Shown piece by piece: positions 9,918 through 21,408 of a stretch of 64,000 nt of DNA. Position numbers and translations under genes: made by a program. Positions within the stretch are counted from its first letter, which is position 1, and each line of letters opens with the position of its first letter. This stretch comes from Scolanthus callimorphus (taxonomy: Eukaryota > Cnidaria > Anthozoa > Actiniaria > Edwardsiidae), in NCBI GenBank assembly GCA_033964015.1, contig CM066922.1, positions 27,088,961 through 27,152,960 of the forward strand, in the 5' to 3' direction. Under the pieces are notes generated by a model that was not told the DNA's origin, ran no database searches, and worked only from the letters and a program-made list of their open reading frames with translations.

Positions 9918-11965
9918 ATCAAATTTATTTGAGAATTAAATAAATTTGGTCTTTACAAATTTTGCAACTGCAGATACTTTTTCAGGGCTGACAAGATAAC
10001 CAAATATTGATAACTTGATTAACGTATTGCTTGGCATGTGTGACATGTCATGATTTGTTCAGGACAATATTATCTTTGTGGAATAACATGCATCTGAACA
10101 ATTTTGTCACCACTGAAACCAAATAATGGGGACACTTTGTCAAGGTGGGGACACCCAAAAATATCTTTCCTACAAGTGGTAAATTTTACTTTGTTATCTG
10201 TTCAGTGGGCATGATACATAGGCACTCATTACCGGTATGCAATCATTATGTATGTTGGGGGGAGAATCAAGTGAACTTATTTCCCTATATTTTAAGATTC
10301 TCGGGCATGTAGTCCCCCAGAAATTAGCATTCCCCCAACTCATCAGAGAAATAATTAAGAGACATTTTACTAGGATTCCAGGCAATTGTGGCTAAAAGTG
10401 GCCAAAAATCCAGTTACTGAAACACTTAGAAGCTCTTGGCTTGATTGCGGTTTGTTTTGGAAGAACTATAAAATATCCATAACAACTAATAGTAAAAATT
10501 GAAGAAATAAATTTCAAAGTTCATCACCTTGGAGTACACAATAGGGAAACTCTATGTCAACCATGCAATTCTATAAAAATCGTCAGCTGTATATTGTAAA
10601 TAAACTGAAATTGACTTTCCTTGTTTGCCATCTAGATTTCATAGTGGAAATAACATGAGTTACTATACTACAAAAAGATTAAGGGTGTTAAATCATTAAG
10701 CCGCAAAGTCTAAATTGTGTTCCAAATATGGGTGGAGCAATTTTGGATGGAGCAAGTTTCATGTTCACAAGATACCCATAAAAGCATCTTATGGTACTCT
10801 AATTTTCACCTAATTGCACTTGAAATACTGAAAATGGAGGTTTCGGGAAAAAATTGAGAAAATAAGAATGAGACATAAAAGCAAAATAATTTCAGTTTAA
10901 GGGGGCATGCTCCCCTCAGAAAATTTTGAAAAACTTGGAACAAGATACTCCTATTCTGTCTGTTTCATTTTCTTCATCTCTTTCTAAAATTCCATTGCCT
11001 ATATATATAAATTTAGGGCTATTTTGATTCTGAGCCAACAAATATGGGAAAACGTGAGTGTCTTTCTGTGCACTCTGCTAACTTTTTATTCCGGCCTTGA
11101 GCACGGAAAATTTTCTTGATAATTCACATTTCGATTGACTGGGAACAAACTCACTCAGAATCTAAAACAAATTTAACCACATGTTGAAGGTTTTATCTTC
11201 AAGAGATAAAAGATAGCCGTTATCAGTGTCAATAGAATAAAGTAATTCTATATTCAATCTGTTCAATGAAAGAACAAAACACAGTTGAAAGTCTGATCAT
11301 CTTTTGACTGTTCTAAATATACCGAGGAATCAAATCTCCTTTGGACTCGTCCATACAGTCATTGAAAATCATGTAAACGGGTGCAAAACATTCTTAACCA
11401 AAGTGTGAGATAAGGAATTAACCTTGTGTGAAAGCTAACGTGCTAATGAAATGGTCCCATGTGTGCTTCTGAGCGTTAGCCCTAGTGTCTTAGCAGTTTT
11501 AGTCCACCTCATAAGCTTTAATTGGACCATTTCACTGAGGAAAATAAGCTTACCGAATTTTTGTCCAACTGCAGCGAACAGTGAGTTTCCAATCCACACC
11601 GCAACCATCATGACCGTAACTGGTGACAAACGTTTTTAGTTCCTGTGACTTCAGCTTTCCTGACAATTTCGTATTCAGTGGGGAAGTAGAACATGTGTGT
11701 TTTAACAGAATTACAGCCTGTAATTTTTCCTCGTGTGTAGGAGCGTGTGTACAACTAGAACTCTAGTCTAGAGATCAACTTCACTATTAACTTTTGCCGC
11801 GTCGTGTCACGTGTAGTGGTCTGAACAATAGAAACTTGTTTCCACTTAACTTATTTCCGCTTCCTATAAAAAAAGTGACTGTGACTCCGGTGATCAAACA
11901 GAGATGAGATCCAACAACTTATTTTTGGGACCAACCAGGGGCTCAAAGTATAATGTCTTATTTTT
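9918..11965. other. Gene-poor interval with one dispersed repeat
   Basis: No exon with domain content is visible. The segment 11402-11480 (AAGGAATTAACCTTGTGTG through CATGTGTGCTTCTGAGCG) recurs in the same orientation at 24450-24525, marking a dispersed repeat. The end of the interval becomes CpG-rich near 11980. Confidence 0.55.
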
Positions 11966-12080
11966 ATGTTTTACTATACCGCGCATGGTTTCGACGCGTC
12001 GACGCTACTCGTGAGGAGTTGTGTCGTTCATCAAGATGGTACGGAAACTTTGTTTTACAAAATGATCATTGTTAGTCCCA
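11966..12080 (+). pseudogene. Open frame interrupted by the DIRS insertion (candidate host exon piece)
   Basis: A 38-codon frame starting MFYYTAHGFDASTLLV is CpG-rich and runs into the retrotransposon end. If the element 12081-17062 is removed, the same frame continues open at about 17063-17127 (FVFSWLTEGLNETVSSST) and then meets a possible but non-canonical donor. The strand matches the receptor gene 1.5 kb downstream. I cannot assign a domain and see no good acceptor before it, and a stop lies just upstream at 11951. It may be a broken exon or simply chance. Confidence 0.25.
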
Positions 12081-12168
12081 TTCAGCTCGAGGAGAGCCGA
12101 AAATTGGAAATTTCATCAGTGCGCAAAGCGCACGCATTGAAATTATAATTTCACGAGCAAACCGAAAT

Positions 12169-12277
12169 AAGATATAATAGCGTATTATCGCGGCTTTCGC
12201 GCCAAATTCAAGCCATTCAAAGTCAAAACGAGGCTAGAGCCTTGACCCCATGTAAAACACCTTCACTCTCAAAAATG
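12169..12277 (+). repeat. DIRS inverted terminal repeat (right end of the element)
   Basis: It reads GATATAATAGCGTATTATCG, then GCGGCTTTCGCGCC, and ends CACTCTCAAAAATGG. Its reverse complement is at 16928-17036 with only a few differences. The outer flank 12081-12168 is also part of the element because it is represented in the internal complementary region. Confidence 0.9.
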
Positions 12278-12726
12278 GATGAGAGCCAGTGAGCAAGGGT
12301 ACGAACGATTCAAAATGTAAACAAATACGATAGGAAGACAAAATAAAGGAAATGGTAAGTCCACAACACATAATATATATAATGTCAAGGGTTTTAATAT
12401 TACTGTACTCATCTTGATGAAACCAAAGGTGAATGTTTCATCGATATCTTTAAATAACAATAGCTCGATAGTGCAAATACACTTGTTCAAGACTAATATA
12501 ACCATTCAATACAACAATTTAAATAACATATACAATGTCTCTGATGGATTATAGCAGCTGCTAAAACTAAGCGGAGTGAACTGATGTCACTGATACCCAG
12601 TAGTAGTCAGTCGAAATGACGGATAGCAACAAGAAGCCATAGCTAATTGTCCTTGGGACCTATAATAAGAAGCAAACCGAAATAAGAGAATTTCCCCAAT
12701 TGTAAGAGGGGAGGGTTGGGTGGGAC

Positions 12727-12845
12727 GCTATTATATCTTATTTCGGTTTGCTCGTGAAATTATAATTTCAATGCGTGCGCTTTGCGCACTGATGAAATTT
12801 CCAATTTCACTTCACAAACCTACATAAGATATAATAGCGTATGTT
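12727..12845. repeat. DIRS internal complementary region
   Basis: The segment 12729-12810 is the reverse complement of the outermost right end (12084-12180). The adjoining 12805-12842 is the inverse of the outermost left end (17023-17062). The two pieces meet at a shared AAATT. In known DIRS biology this region templates joining of the two ends in the circular intermediate, and here it fixes the element boundaries. Confidence 0.85.
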
Positions 12846-12856
12846 TAAAGTTCAAG

Positions 12857-13760
12857 CTAACCTTCTTGAAGTACAACAGCTTGAAAGGAGTTCTGGACTG
12901 TCTTATCACAAACAATGTCCCTTAGATAATGTCGTCTAAAAGTGGACTCTTTTTTCCAGTTGGCCATGTCCAAAATCTCACTGCAGGACAGCCCTTTTGC
13001 CTTAGCCTTGGAAGTTGACGCACCCCTAGTTGAATGGGCACGAAATTCGGATGTGTCAACCCCAGACTGCTTCATAATCTCTACAAGCCACCCTGCGATT
13101 GTGCATGGTACTACCTCCTTATGAGGTCGGATATAGCTCAAAAGTAACTGATGTTTCTCTTTATCTGCCCGCCAAGGCCTAGATCGTTCCAAATAACAAG
13201 TAATGGTGGAAAAAAACACAAAACTTAATAGGAGGTTGACCTTTTCTTCTCGATTTGGTCAGCTTGGCTAGCTCAAAGCTAATGGAGTTGACATTCATAG
13301 TCATATATCGGATGTCAAGGGCCATGAGATCTGAGGATCTCCCAGCAGAAGCAAGTGCCAAAAGCATACTTAATTTAAGTGTCAAACACTTGTCTGAGAG
13401 GGAGGCATTGTCCCCAAGAGAGTGAATGTAGCTCAGTACTTTATCCACATCCCAAGTCACCACATACCTAGGCTGAGGTGGCTTTGCATTGAAGCAAGCA
13501 TTTAGGACTTTACAAATCAGATCATGCTGTCCCACCTTAACTCCATCAATAGGTTTATGAAAAGCAGAGTAGCTCCGTAAGGTAGTCAGCTATAGAGGCC
13601 ACAGAGGAGTGAAATGGATCAATCTTCCTTTGACTACACCAGCAACTCCACTGTTTCCAGGCGCTGTTGTAAGCTCCTGCAGTGGACTTCCGCCATGAGT
13701 GGGAGCGGAGTAAATTGGCTGTTTGCTCTGAAACTCCACCTGTAAGCAAGTTTTGCCTGT
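12857..13760 (-). pseudogene. DIRS tyrosine recombinase, frameshifted
   Basis: The recombinase cuts and rejoins DNA to integrate the element. An N-terminal SAM-like stretch (SWRKSTAGAYNSAWKQW) is fused in frame to the end of the pol frame. After a break near 13550 a second frame carries the first catalytic arginine (AGRSSDL). After another break near 13200 a third frame has the HxxR box (AHSTRG) and the tyrosine region (FRRHYLRD). The R-H-R-Y set is therefore present but split over three frames. It lies at the 3' end of the element, just inside the complementary region, as in other DIRS elements. Confidence 0.85.
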
Positions 13761-16500
13761 AACCATCCAGGCCGCTAGATGCAGGTGGCCCTGAAGAATC
13801 AAGGGGTGTGGCTGTTGGTTGGGCGAGAGTAACAGATTCCTCAATGGAGGAAGCAGGATTGGTTGTCTGCAAGACATTTCCAAAAGGACTGGGTACCATG
13901 CCTGTGCTTGCCAGGCTGGTGTTATCAGCACCATTGTTGCTTGGTCCTTCCTTATCTTTGCCAGGCAACGACAAATCAGTGAAAACGGGGGAAAGCTGTA
14001 TGCCTTCAGAGTTGACCAAGGGATCTGAAAGGCATCTGTCCCCTGTGCGAAGGGGTCCGGAAACCAACTCACATAATTCTGGAGTTGAGTGTTCATGCGA
14101 TCTGCAAACAGATCTATCGAGAAGGGTCCCAGATGGGTTCAGTTTCCAATTGCTCGAGTCTTTGAAATGTCTCGACTGCCAATCTGCCTCGTGATTCAGC
14201 TCCCCCGGCAAATATTCTGCCGTCAGGGTAAGCTGTTTGCTGAGAGCACACTCCCAAAGTTCCTGGGCTATCCCTACTAGTATGGGGGATCGTGTCCCCC
14301 CCATTTTTAATAGGTAGGAAACTGCTGTTCTGTTGTCCATACGTAAATGGACATGAAGCTGTCTTTGATTGTTGGTGAATGCTCTCAAAGCAAACAGAGC
14401 TGCCTTTAGTTCCAAGGCATTTATGTGCAGGAGAGATTCCTCTGGGGTCCAAAGCCCCCTGGTGAAGTTCACCTGGCACACTCCCCCCCAACCCTTCAGT
14501 GATGCATCGGTTGTAATTATCAAATCTGGGGCTGGGGAGATTATTGACTTCCCATTCCAAGTGGACAGTTGATCGATCCACCACTGGAGGTCGTCCCGAC
14601 ATTCCTTGTTCAGTGGAACCACTGAATTGTACCCCTTCCCTAATAACAGGCCTTTTACCTGTAACATCTGTAAATGTCTGTAATGAAGGGGTGCTGGAAG
14701 AACTGCTTGCATAGTTGAAGTCAGTTTCCCAATAATTTGAGAGAGTGTTCTCACAGAGGCACTCTTCTCCAAAATCAGATCCCTGCAAGATTGAACAAGT
14801 TGGAGGATTTTTTCCTGTGGTAACAAAAGGTTCATATCGATAGAGTTGATGACAAAACCAAGGTATTCCATGCTCTGTGCTGGATTCAACACTGATTTTT
14901 TCCAGTTTATCACAAAACCTAAATGTTGAACTAGCCAAAGGGTTGAGTCTCTGTCCCTCAAAATACCCTTTTGAGTTTGATTGAAAACAATAATATCGTC
15001 TAGATATATAATCATTCTCAAGCCCAGTCTCCTTAGCAGGGCCACAACTGGCTTTAAAAGCTTCGTAAACAGAAGAGGGCCAGGTCCTAACCCAAATGGG
15101 AGGCAAGAAAACTGGTACCTCAAGTTTCCATAAATGAAACGTAGAAAGGGTTGGTGTTGTTTGCTTACTGGCACAGTAAAGTAAGCATCTTTGAGATATA
15201 TTTTTATCATCCAATCCCCACTCTGGATTAAATGCTTTAGTAAATACAGTCCCTCCATTTTGAAATGTTGGTAGGCTACATAAGAGTTTAACTCTTTCAA
15301 ATTGATCACCGGTCGGTTCCCCCCATCTTTTTTCTTGACAAGAAAAACCGAGCTCAAAAATTCCCCTTTCTGGGGAGAGACCACCTGAATCGCCCCTTTC
15401 TGCAACATCTCCGAAATTTCTTGATTTATTGCATTCCTCTCTGACTGGCTGTGAAATGTCAGAGGAGGGGTCTGGGTCTGACATGGATATTTGAGGAAGG
15501 GAATCTGGATTCCCTCCACCATTTGCAAGATGAAATGATCCTGAGTCAGTAATTTCCAGTTGCCCACAAAATGCTGGAGTCTCCCAGCCAACCGGAGGGG
15601 TCTGGACAAGATTGAGGTGTCCATTACCATTGCTAATAGCACAGGGTGGACCTGGTTAGAACCAGATGATTGGTCACATCCAAAGTTTTGGTTTGCAGTT
15701 GCGAAAGGGTTTTGAAGTTCAGGTGATCTCTTATGGACCCTGAATCTAACCAACTTGCCTTTAAAATATCCTCTGTTGGGGCCTCTTGCCCTGAAGGATA
15801 CTGATCTGCCCCCACCCCTGTGACGAGATGGGGGGGTGCCTCGAAAGGGCGGCTGGGAGGACCTGGAAGCTGGTCTGTAAACCTCTTTCCTGTTGGAGGC
15901 TGAGCCTTTGAAGGAGACATTACGAGGTCTAGACGAACCCGACAGGTGAGTGGATATCTCCTTAGTAGATTTCCGAATCTTGGTTGCAGTGCGTAGGGCT
16001 TTGTAAAACTTTTTCCCAAACAACTTGTTGTGGGAGTGAGACAGAGAGGACTCATGCTTGGTCAAAAGTTTTCTGGCTTTTTTCAAATCGCCAGTGAGGC
16101 GCCCCAAAATGCTTAGTCTACGGGCGTAAGTTAGACTCACGTTGGCCTGTCCCAGGAGGGTAACAGACTGTTCCACCAACTTAAGACAGTCAAACAAATC
16201 CAATTCATCTGTGGATTTTCCCTCACGGACCTTTTCCAAGGTCAGCCAGAGCTTTCCCAGAGGGCCCATAACGTTAGTTATCCGAGCTTGTGTTTTTGAA
16301 AGTGTGTTGTCACTTTCCTTGCCATAGGATTTATTTAGAGACTCAAAAATCTCGTCCAAGTAGTCATCTACTCTAGGAGTAGTCAAGCATTTCGTCCCAG
16401 GCGGTGGATTAGCATCGAGGACTGACTCCTGGATGGTCTTGTCCCTCACAAAGTACGTGAACTTATCATTCAAGAAATCTTCCATGCCTTGAGACAGCAC
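13555..16500 (-). pseudogene. DIRS gag/RT/RNase H polyprotein, 981 codons
   Basis: Residues ~1-300 are gag-like and end in an Arg/Gly/Ser-rich nucleic-acid-binding stretch. Reverse transcriptase follows at ~340-570, with the FLVKKKDGG and INLKELN boxes and the catalytic YLDD at ~498. RNase H is at ~655-780 (TTDASLKGWGG, ALELKAAL and a D in RMDNRTAV). Near residue ~790 (about 14125) a small deletion shifts the frame: the expected DLFADRMNTQL and methyltransferase-like region (VSWFPDP, DAFQIPW) continue in another frame at 13590-14096. The long frame remains open by reading into the recombinase N-terminus. The frame is also open upstream of 16500, so the Met shown is not a natural start. Confidence 0.85.
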
Positions 16501-16850
16501 AAGCTTTTGGCGGGCTTTTGCACCCGTGTCAAATCTCGTGTATTCACTATCCTCGTTCTCTTTCGAGGGACCGACGACGCTTTCTCGTTTCCGTCGTTTA
16601 GGATTAGCTTCACTAGAGGAGCTAGAGGAACTAGCATCGCTATCGCTTCCCGAACTATCCTCGTCTGAGGAGGATTTTGACCGGGTTTTGACGAACTGGA
16701 GATCGCTTTTGGCCTCCGTTTGTTCGCTGAATGAGAAGAGTCGTTCGACTTTGTCGACGACTGAACTTCATCTAAAACACCCTCTTCTGGAGTGTTAACA
16801 TCAAGCTCCCCTTCTTCAGAAGCGGGGTTGCGATTCTGATCGGTCATGGT
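16470..16850 (-). pseudogene. DIRS gag N-terminus, frameshifted
   Basis: A frame starting MTDQNRNPASEEGELDV is acidic and Ser-rich, as in DIRS ORF1 starts. Its acidic/Ser-rich character continues in a different frame (SSSDEDSSGSDSDA at ~16630-16680), which leads directly into the pol frame. One indel around 16740 therefore separates the start codon from the rest of gag. This is a sequence-based inference, and no single frame covers the whole protein. Confidence 0.6.
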
Positions 16851-16927
16851 GCCGAAAACAGAAGAAATAATGGGCAAATTTTCTCAACTTGAATCTAGAA
16901 GAGAAACGCTGCCACACAGCGCGAAGC

Positions 16928-17036
16928 CATTTTTGAGAGTGAAGGTGTTTTACATGGGGTCGAGGCTCTAGCCTCGTTTTGACTTTGAATGGCTTGAATT
17001 TGGCGCGAAAGCCGCGAGAATACGCTATTATATCTT
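16928..17036 (-). repeat. DIRS inverted terminal repeat (left end of the element)
   Basis: It is the reverse complement of 12169-12277, including GGCGCGAAAGCCGCGA and TACGCTATTATATCTTA. The further outer 17037-17062 (GGAGGTTTGTGAAGTGAAAT) is matched in the internal complementary region at 12805-12842. Confidence 0.9.
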
Positions 17037-17062
17037 ATGGAGGTTTGTGAAGTGAAATTTGT

Positions 17063-18664
17063 GTTTTCATGGCTCACTGAAGGACTGAACGAGACCGTTT
17101 CCTCCTCGACTATCGAGTATCTTGTATAGATATGATGGTTACCTTCTTTCTGCTCTGATTTGCCCGGCTTTTTCCCGGTCGCTGTTTCTAGCTCTGGTGC
17201 TTCAGTTTCTGGCGTTTCTTTCTGCTTTACTAATACGACCCATGTTTGTTTGTATTCGACGGCTTTCTCTTCACGTTGTTTATCCTTTGTGGCATAATTA
17301 TTTATAGCATGGTACTCCAATTAGTTGTCTTTTCTTCTAGCCCTTGAAACTCCGACTGGGAGAGAATTTCAGGAGCAAGCCGGCAAACTTTCACGCACGT
17401 TAAATTTCAACAACCCCCCTTCCCTTGACAACGCGACGTACCCTCCCCCTGTTAGCTGAGCATGCTTGACGTCACAATTGAGCTATTGTGACGTCAGCGA
17501 TCACGGCCACGTTACACATCCGGGACTTGCCAAGACGTCCAAAATTCGGATCGACCCCTAGCAATTTCCACAGGTTACCCAATACTACGAAATGCTGTAT
17601 ATTTACAGTTATCTGCCTTTATTTTGACGCTGTTTTCTTAGGTATGGTGCTCCGCTCTGCGGCGGCCTTCGGCCGCCGCAAGGAGCTCCGCTACTAGGAA
17701 ATGCTGTATATTTACAGTTATCTGCCTTTATTTTCACGCTGTTTTCTTAGGTATGGTGCTCCGCTCTGCGGCGGCCTTCGGCCGCCGCAAGGAGCTCCGC
17801 TACTAGGAAATGCTGTATATTTACAGTTATCTGCCTTTATTTTGACGCTGTTTTCTTAGGTATGGTGCTCCGCTCTGCGGCGGCCTTCGGCCGCCGCAAG
17901 GAGCTCCGCTAAAAATACTTTACAATAAAATTCCTTTGTACAAACTCAAACTGACACTATACTTACAAGACATTGGCGACTTCGACTTATGAACTACACT
18001 CTCCATGCTCAACATTCAACGGTTTTCTTCTGCCCTATTACCTCTCTCGAGCAATTCGAATTTTCTTCCATACTTTCAACTTTGCATAAATTAAAATATT
18101 TTTGGTCTTTTTACAATAGATAAAATAATCACTTGGCGGCTTAACAAAATATGCACTATTGGTCTAACAGTATCATCCCTGGAATTCCAGGAACAAACAC
18201 CTTGATATTCCGTAGGTCCTCAACAGAGGGGAAAAGGGGGGAAGGGGGATTTTAGCAACTTGCCAGACTTCACATCGCATGTACTCTTCGTTTCCATGCA
18301 TCATTATCATTTACTATTCACGAAATGTTTCATTTACAGCTAAAACCGTTTCATCACGAAACACGTTTCCAAAACATCAAATTATGTTTTGATTTTTTAC
18401 TTTGCTCTTCCGCCAATCAAGCTATCTGAGTCAATGAGAATGCTCTCCTGTTTCGCCTAGTGCAATCAACTGGCTTCCCACTGAACTAAAACCAGACAAC
18501 CTCCCGCGGCACAGAAAGCCAGGAGACTGCAATAGGCGAAACAGTGCTGATTGGCTCATAAACAACATAGCTCATGATTGGCTCACTATGTCAAAACGAT
18601 GGTTTGAAAACGCGGATCGCAGTGCAACGATTTTAGCTATAAGCGTACACTTTTCACACTTCAG
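17063..18664. other. Interval between the DIRS element and the first recognised receptor exon
   Basis: It holds a 109-bp tandem hairpin array (17588-17911), one minus-strand frame at ~17060-17320 that is hydrophilic and without a domain, and AT-rich sequence. No further cadherin exon could be supported between 17912 and 18664, although exons upstream of 18665 must exist. Confidence 0.55.
17588..17911. repeat. Three tandem 109-bp units, each with a GC-rich hairpin
   Basis: Each unit has an AT-rich part (AATGCTGTATATTTACAGTT) and a hairpin GCGGCGGCC-TTC-GGCCGCCGC, enclosed by GCTCC and GGAGC. The three copies are nearly identical, with one G-to-C change in the second, so the array is recent. 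The same hairpin plan with a different stem sequence is at 63592-63648. Confidence 0.95.
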
Positions 18665-18834
18665 ATCACTACCCAGTCGTTGGCATCAGCCTCGTTCCAA
18701 ATTCTGTATCTGTTTGGGTCAAGAATGGCACAGTGATCGGTACACTCAACACGGCGACACAATTCCCCGGAGAGCTCTTCACTTATGAGCTGATGGAACA
18801 GAATAGTCTTCCATTCTCTATACACAGTAACCAG
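18665..18834 (+). CDS. Receptor exon 1 seen here: cadherin repeat, first half
   Basis: The acceptor TTTTCACACTTCAG precedes the exon and GTATCA follows it. It enters in phase 1 and leaves in phase 0 (56 full codons). The product has cadherin-like spacing: P-x-V near the start, NSVSVWVKNGTVIGTL matching the usual E-x-x-x-x-G-T-x-V-x-x-L strand, then FTYEL and PFSI. The calcium-binding acids are mostly missing, so this is a degenerate cadherin repeat. It is not the real 5' exon, because it begins inside a codon. Earlier exons were not found. Confidence 0.7.
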
Positions 18835-18891
18835 GTATCATTCATATTTAACAATTAGATTACGAACTCGAGATTTCTATGAGCTGATAGT

Positions 18892-19072
18892 TTTTAGTAA
18901 AATCAAACTCACACACTACCTTCGAATAATGAAACTTTTTATTTATTTGTTTTTCTTTCCTTCAAAACGCGCCGGCCTTTCAAAACTCACTATCTATGAC
19001 TCAATAGACAGTGAGTTTTGAGCCAATCAGAATGCGGGATTTGTTATAGTGTGTGAGTGTGATTTTACTAAA
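18892..19072. mobile_element. Small MITE in intron
   Basis: The ends TTTAGTAAAATCAAACTCAC and GTGTGATTTTACTAAA are inverted, with ACACACTAC/ATAGTGTGTG just inside. An inner palindrome pairs CAAAACTCACTATCTATGA with its inverse. It is non-coding and its target duplications are not certain. Confidence 0.65.
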
Positions 19073-19424
19073 TATATATAGTCAAATCACACTAGCGGTC
19101 TATTGTCAATACTGGGGTTAACTCCGGTGTAATAACCATTCCCAGAGGACACCTTTGTGTTCAGTTCTTATTTCATCCTGATTCGTTCTACCAAACAAAG
19201 GAAGCTTTGTGGCGCAGTTCGTGCGGAAAGCCAGAAAATGGCAAATGACAAGACCAGAAAACGTTTTTTTTTCACGGTAAAATGCGCTAAACTGACAAGA
19301 CATGACGGGTTTTTTTTGTCGAGTCCCTAAATTTTGATGGTATCGAAAAGGGCGGCGACGCATTGCATTATGGGCAGTGTGAGCCGGGTCTTTTAAACAG
19401 AGTTATTGTATATTTGACATACAG

Positions 19425-19563
19425 ATGGTCGTCAAAAGAGTTGTGCTCCAGGATTACCAGAATATAGTATCGAATGCCAAAGATCTGTACGTCTACGTTT
19501 CTATACGGACTGTGGGATCACAGAGTGGAACAGCGGTCAACGGACTTTACATCAATATCCTTA
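19425..19563 (+). CDS. Receptor exon 2: cadherin repeat, second half
   Basis: It is bounded by an ACATACAG acceptor and a GTAAGC donor. It enters in phase 0, matching exon 1, and leaves in phase 1. The product contains VVLQDYQN, where LDYE is usual in cadherins, followed by the alternating DLYVYVSIRTVG strand and GLYINIL at the end. With the next exon it forms INIL-NDAP, the cadherin linker that is classically DxNDNAP. The exact phase match to exons 1 and 3 and this linker make the exon call strong. Confidence 0.78.
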
Positions 19564-19816
19564 GTAAGCAAAGCTTTCATTTTTTTTACACACAAAATCT
19601 TCTCAGATAGACTAACACTCGGGTAGCTCACTCAGATGATATCCATGTGCGGGTTGCCGAGGTTTTGTTCATGCTTTTTACACTTATTGGTGGGCTCAAA
19701 TGTTTAAGATTGGACTCACCATTGTGGTCACTCCCCGCTTCCCACCCACTACTCTTTCAGGTGTCGAAATGTTTTGCTGCTCGTGGAATCTCGTCAGATG
19801 CCCACCTCACTAAAAT

Positions 19817-21408
19817 AGACTAGACGAACTTTCGGAAAATCATACTTCATGAGGCATTTTTTAGTAAAAGCTGGCAACAAGTGCCATCTTATGCGAAATT
19901 TTACGCTGAATCCGAATTTTTTTGTTGCCAACGCAGATTTTGCATTTTAAGAGGTGAAATGACGTCATGATTGACAGCTGTCACACAAACCTATACAATG
20001 AATTTTTCGCCGATTTTTCTTTTCAAATTTTAACGGCCAGTGAAATTCAAATGTATGAGTGGCAATGTGATATTCAAAAAAATGTATCTATATTATGGGA
20101 TAGGGTGATTGATGGGCGTAGAACGTCATCCAAAATGGCGGATCCAATATGGCCGCCGTGCCGCTATTTTGGATATCTGTTGATTGTTGAGGGCCATCAC
20201 GTTCAAAGGCTAAACTTAAAAAAAAATAAACGACAATTTTTTTTTGCAAAACGATTTTGCAATACACAAAAATTAGCAACTGACGATTATGGTGGAAAGA
20301 CAATAATAATATAGGCAAATATATGATTGTTGTTAGTGAATTTAGGTAGGAAGCGCAATCCACAAAATTATAGCAAGTGAGTCGTCCCTACTGTAAAAGT
20401 TCTCACTGACTATTGATTTCAAAGCCTATCACCGAGTCAAATACATCTACGACTATTGTTTTAAATGCATGCAGAATATTCCTCTTACACACACAGGAAT
20501 AATAATGATAAGAAAAAGCAGGGATAAAGGTGGAAATCATTCTATGGCAATTTAGGCGTTGCTTGCCTTTTCCGAATTTTGTTTAATAGCCTGGTGGTAG
20601 CAACTTTGAACTTATAAGCAAAAGTAGAGAATGTAAGACTTTAATTTGTCCTCGGAGTAGCTTTCCTCTCTATGCTTGAAAGCCCTTTCCTATTCCACCC
20701 CTTTCTTGTCTGAGGTTTCCTTTTGAGGTTTTCTGCTGGACCTGAGGTTTTCGCTATTTTTCGATTATGCCACGGGGCTGCAGATTGCGTGATCGTTGTG
20801 AACGAACTTTTGATATAAGGACATCAAAGGCACAGTTTTGTTGCCGGACCAAGGATGATCATCGTAAACTGGGATATCGTTTAGAACGTAAAATTAAGCG
20901 GCGGTGAATCTGATTCACCTTTTCATATTGATTGTCTTTTATATATTTAATATGGCTTCATTCGACCAGCAGCACTGCACTACATTTCATACTGTGATAC
21001 CTTGAATTCATTGTCAGGTATTTATTTCCATGTCTTTTTTGACTACCAGACTGATTGTTTCTAAAAATCAAATTTGACGATATGGCGGCCATCTTGGATC
21101 CGCCATTTTGAATATCACAGCAGCGCCATATCCGAATAATACGACAATTTTTCGTATAGAACATTCTAAACTATCCTGTTCAAGTTAAATATTCGTTCGA
21201 ATTTAAATTATAGCGACAAAACTATTTTAAGGGGTTCGCGAAGAGCTGTCAATCATGATGACGTCATTTTTACCCATTGAAATGCAAAATCAGGGATGGC
21301 AACAAGAAATTCGGATTCAGCGTGAAAAATTACACTTGTTGCCAACTTTTACTAAAAAATGCCTCATGCGCCTTAAATATTGCAATTTTCTGATATTTCG
21401 TCTAGTCT
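19817..21408. mobile_element. 1.6-kb long-TIR element, AAAAT target duplication
   Basis: The ends begin AGACTAGACGAA and remain inverted for more than 170 bp, including GGCATTTTTTAGTAAAA, TGGCAACAAGTG and ATGACGTCAT. AAAAT flanks both sides (19812-19816 and 21409-21413). An inner pair holds AAAATGGCGGATCCAA and its inverse. No transposase frame is visible. It sits in the intron between receptor exons 2 and 3. Confidence 0.8.

Larger units (their letters stand above)
12081..17062 (-). mobile_element. DIRS-like tyrosine-recombinase retrotransposon
   Basis: On the minus strand the order is a gag-like region, reverse transcriptase and RNase H, a methyltransferase-like region and a tyrosine recombinase, which is diagnostic of DIRS elements. 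There are no LTRs or integrase. Instead there are inverted terminal repeats (16928-17036 and 12169-12277) and an internal complementary region (12727-12845) matching the joined outer ends. No target duplication is seen, as expected for recombinase-mediated insertion. Several frameshifts and a small deletion show the copy is no longer intact. Confidence 0.9.

Noticed and set aside
13808..14194. Plus-strand frames over the DIRS element, and others at 14089-14572 and 16526-16798
   Set aside because: They lie opposite the minus-strand DIRS proteins, which have recognisable catalytic motifs.
17060..17320. Minus-strand hydrophilic frame ending in the DIRS left end
   Set aside because: It has no domain and no splice support, and it overlaps the element boundary. 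It competes with an equally open plus-strand frame, so neither is called a gene.
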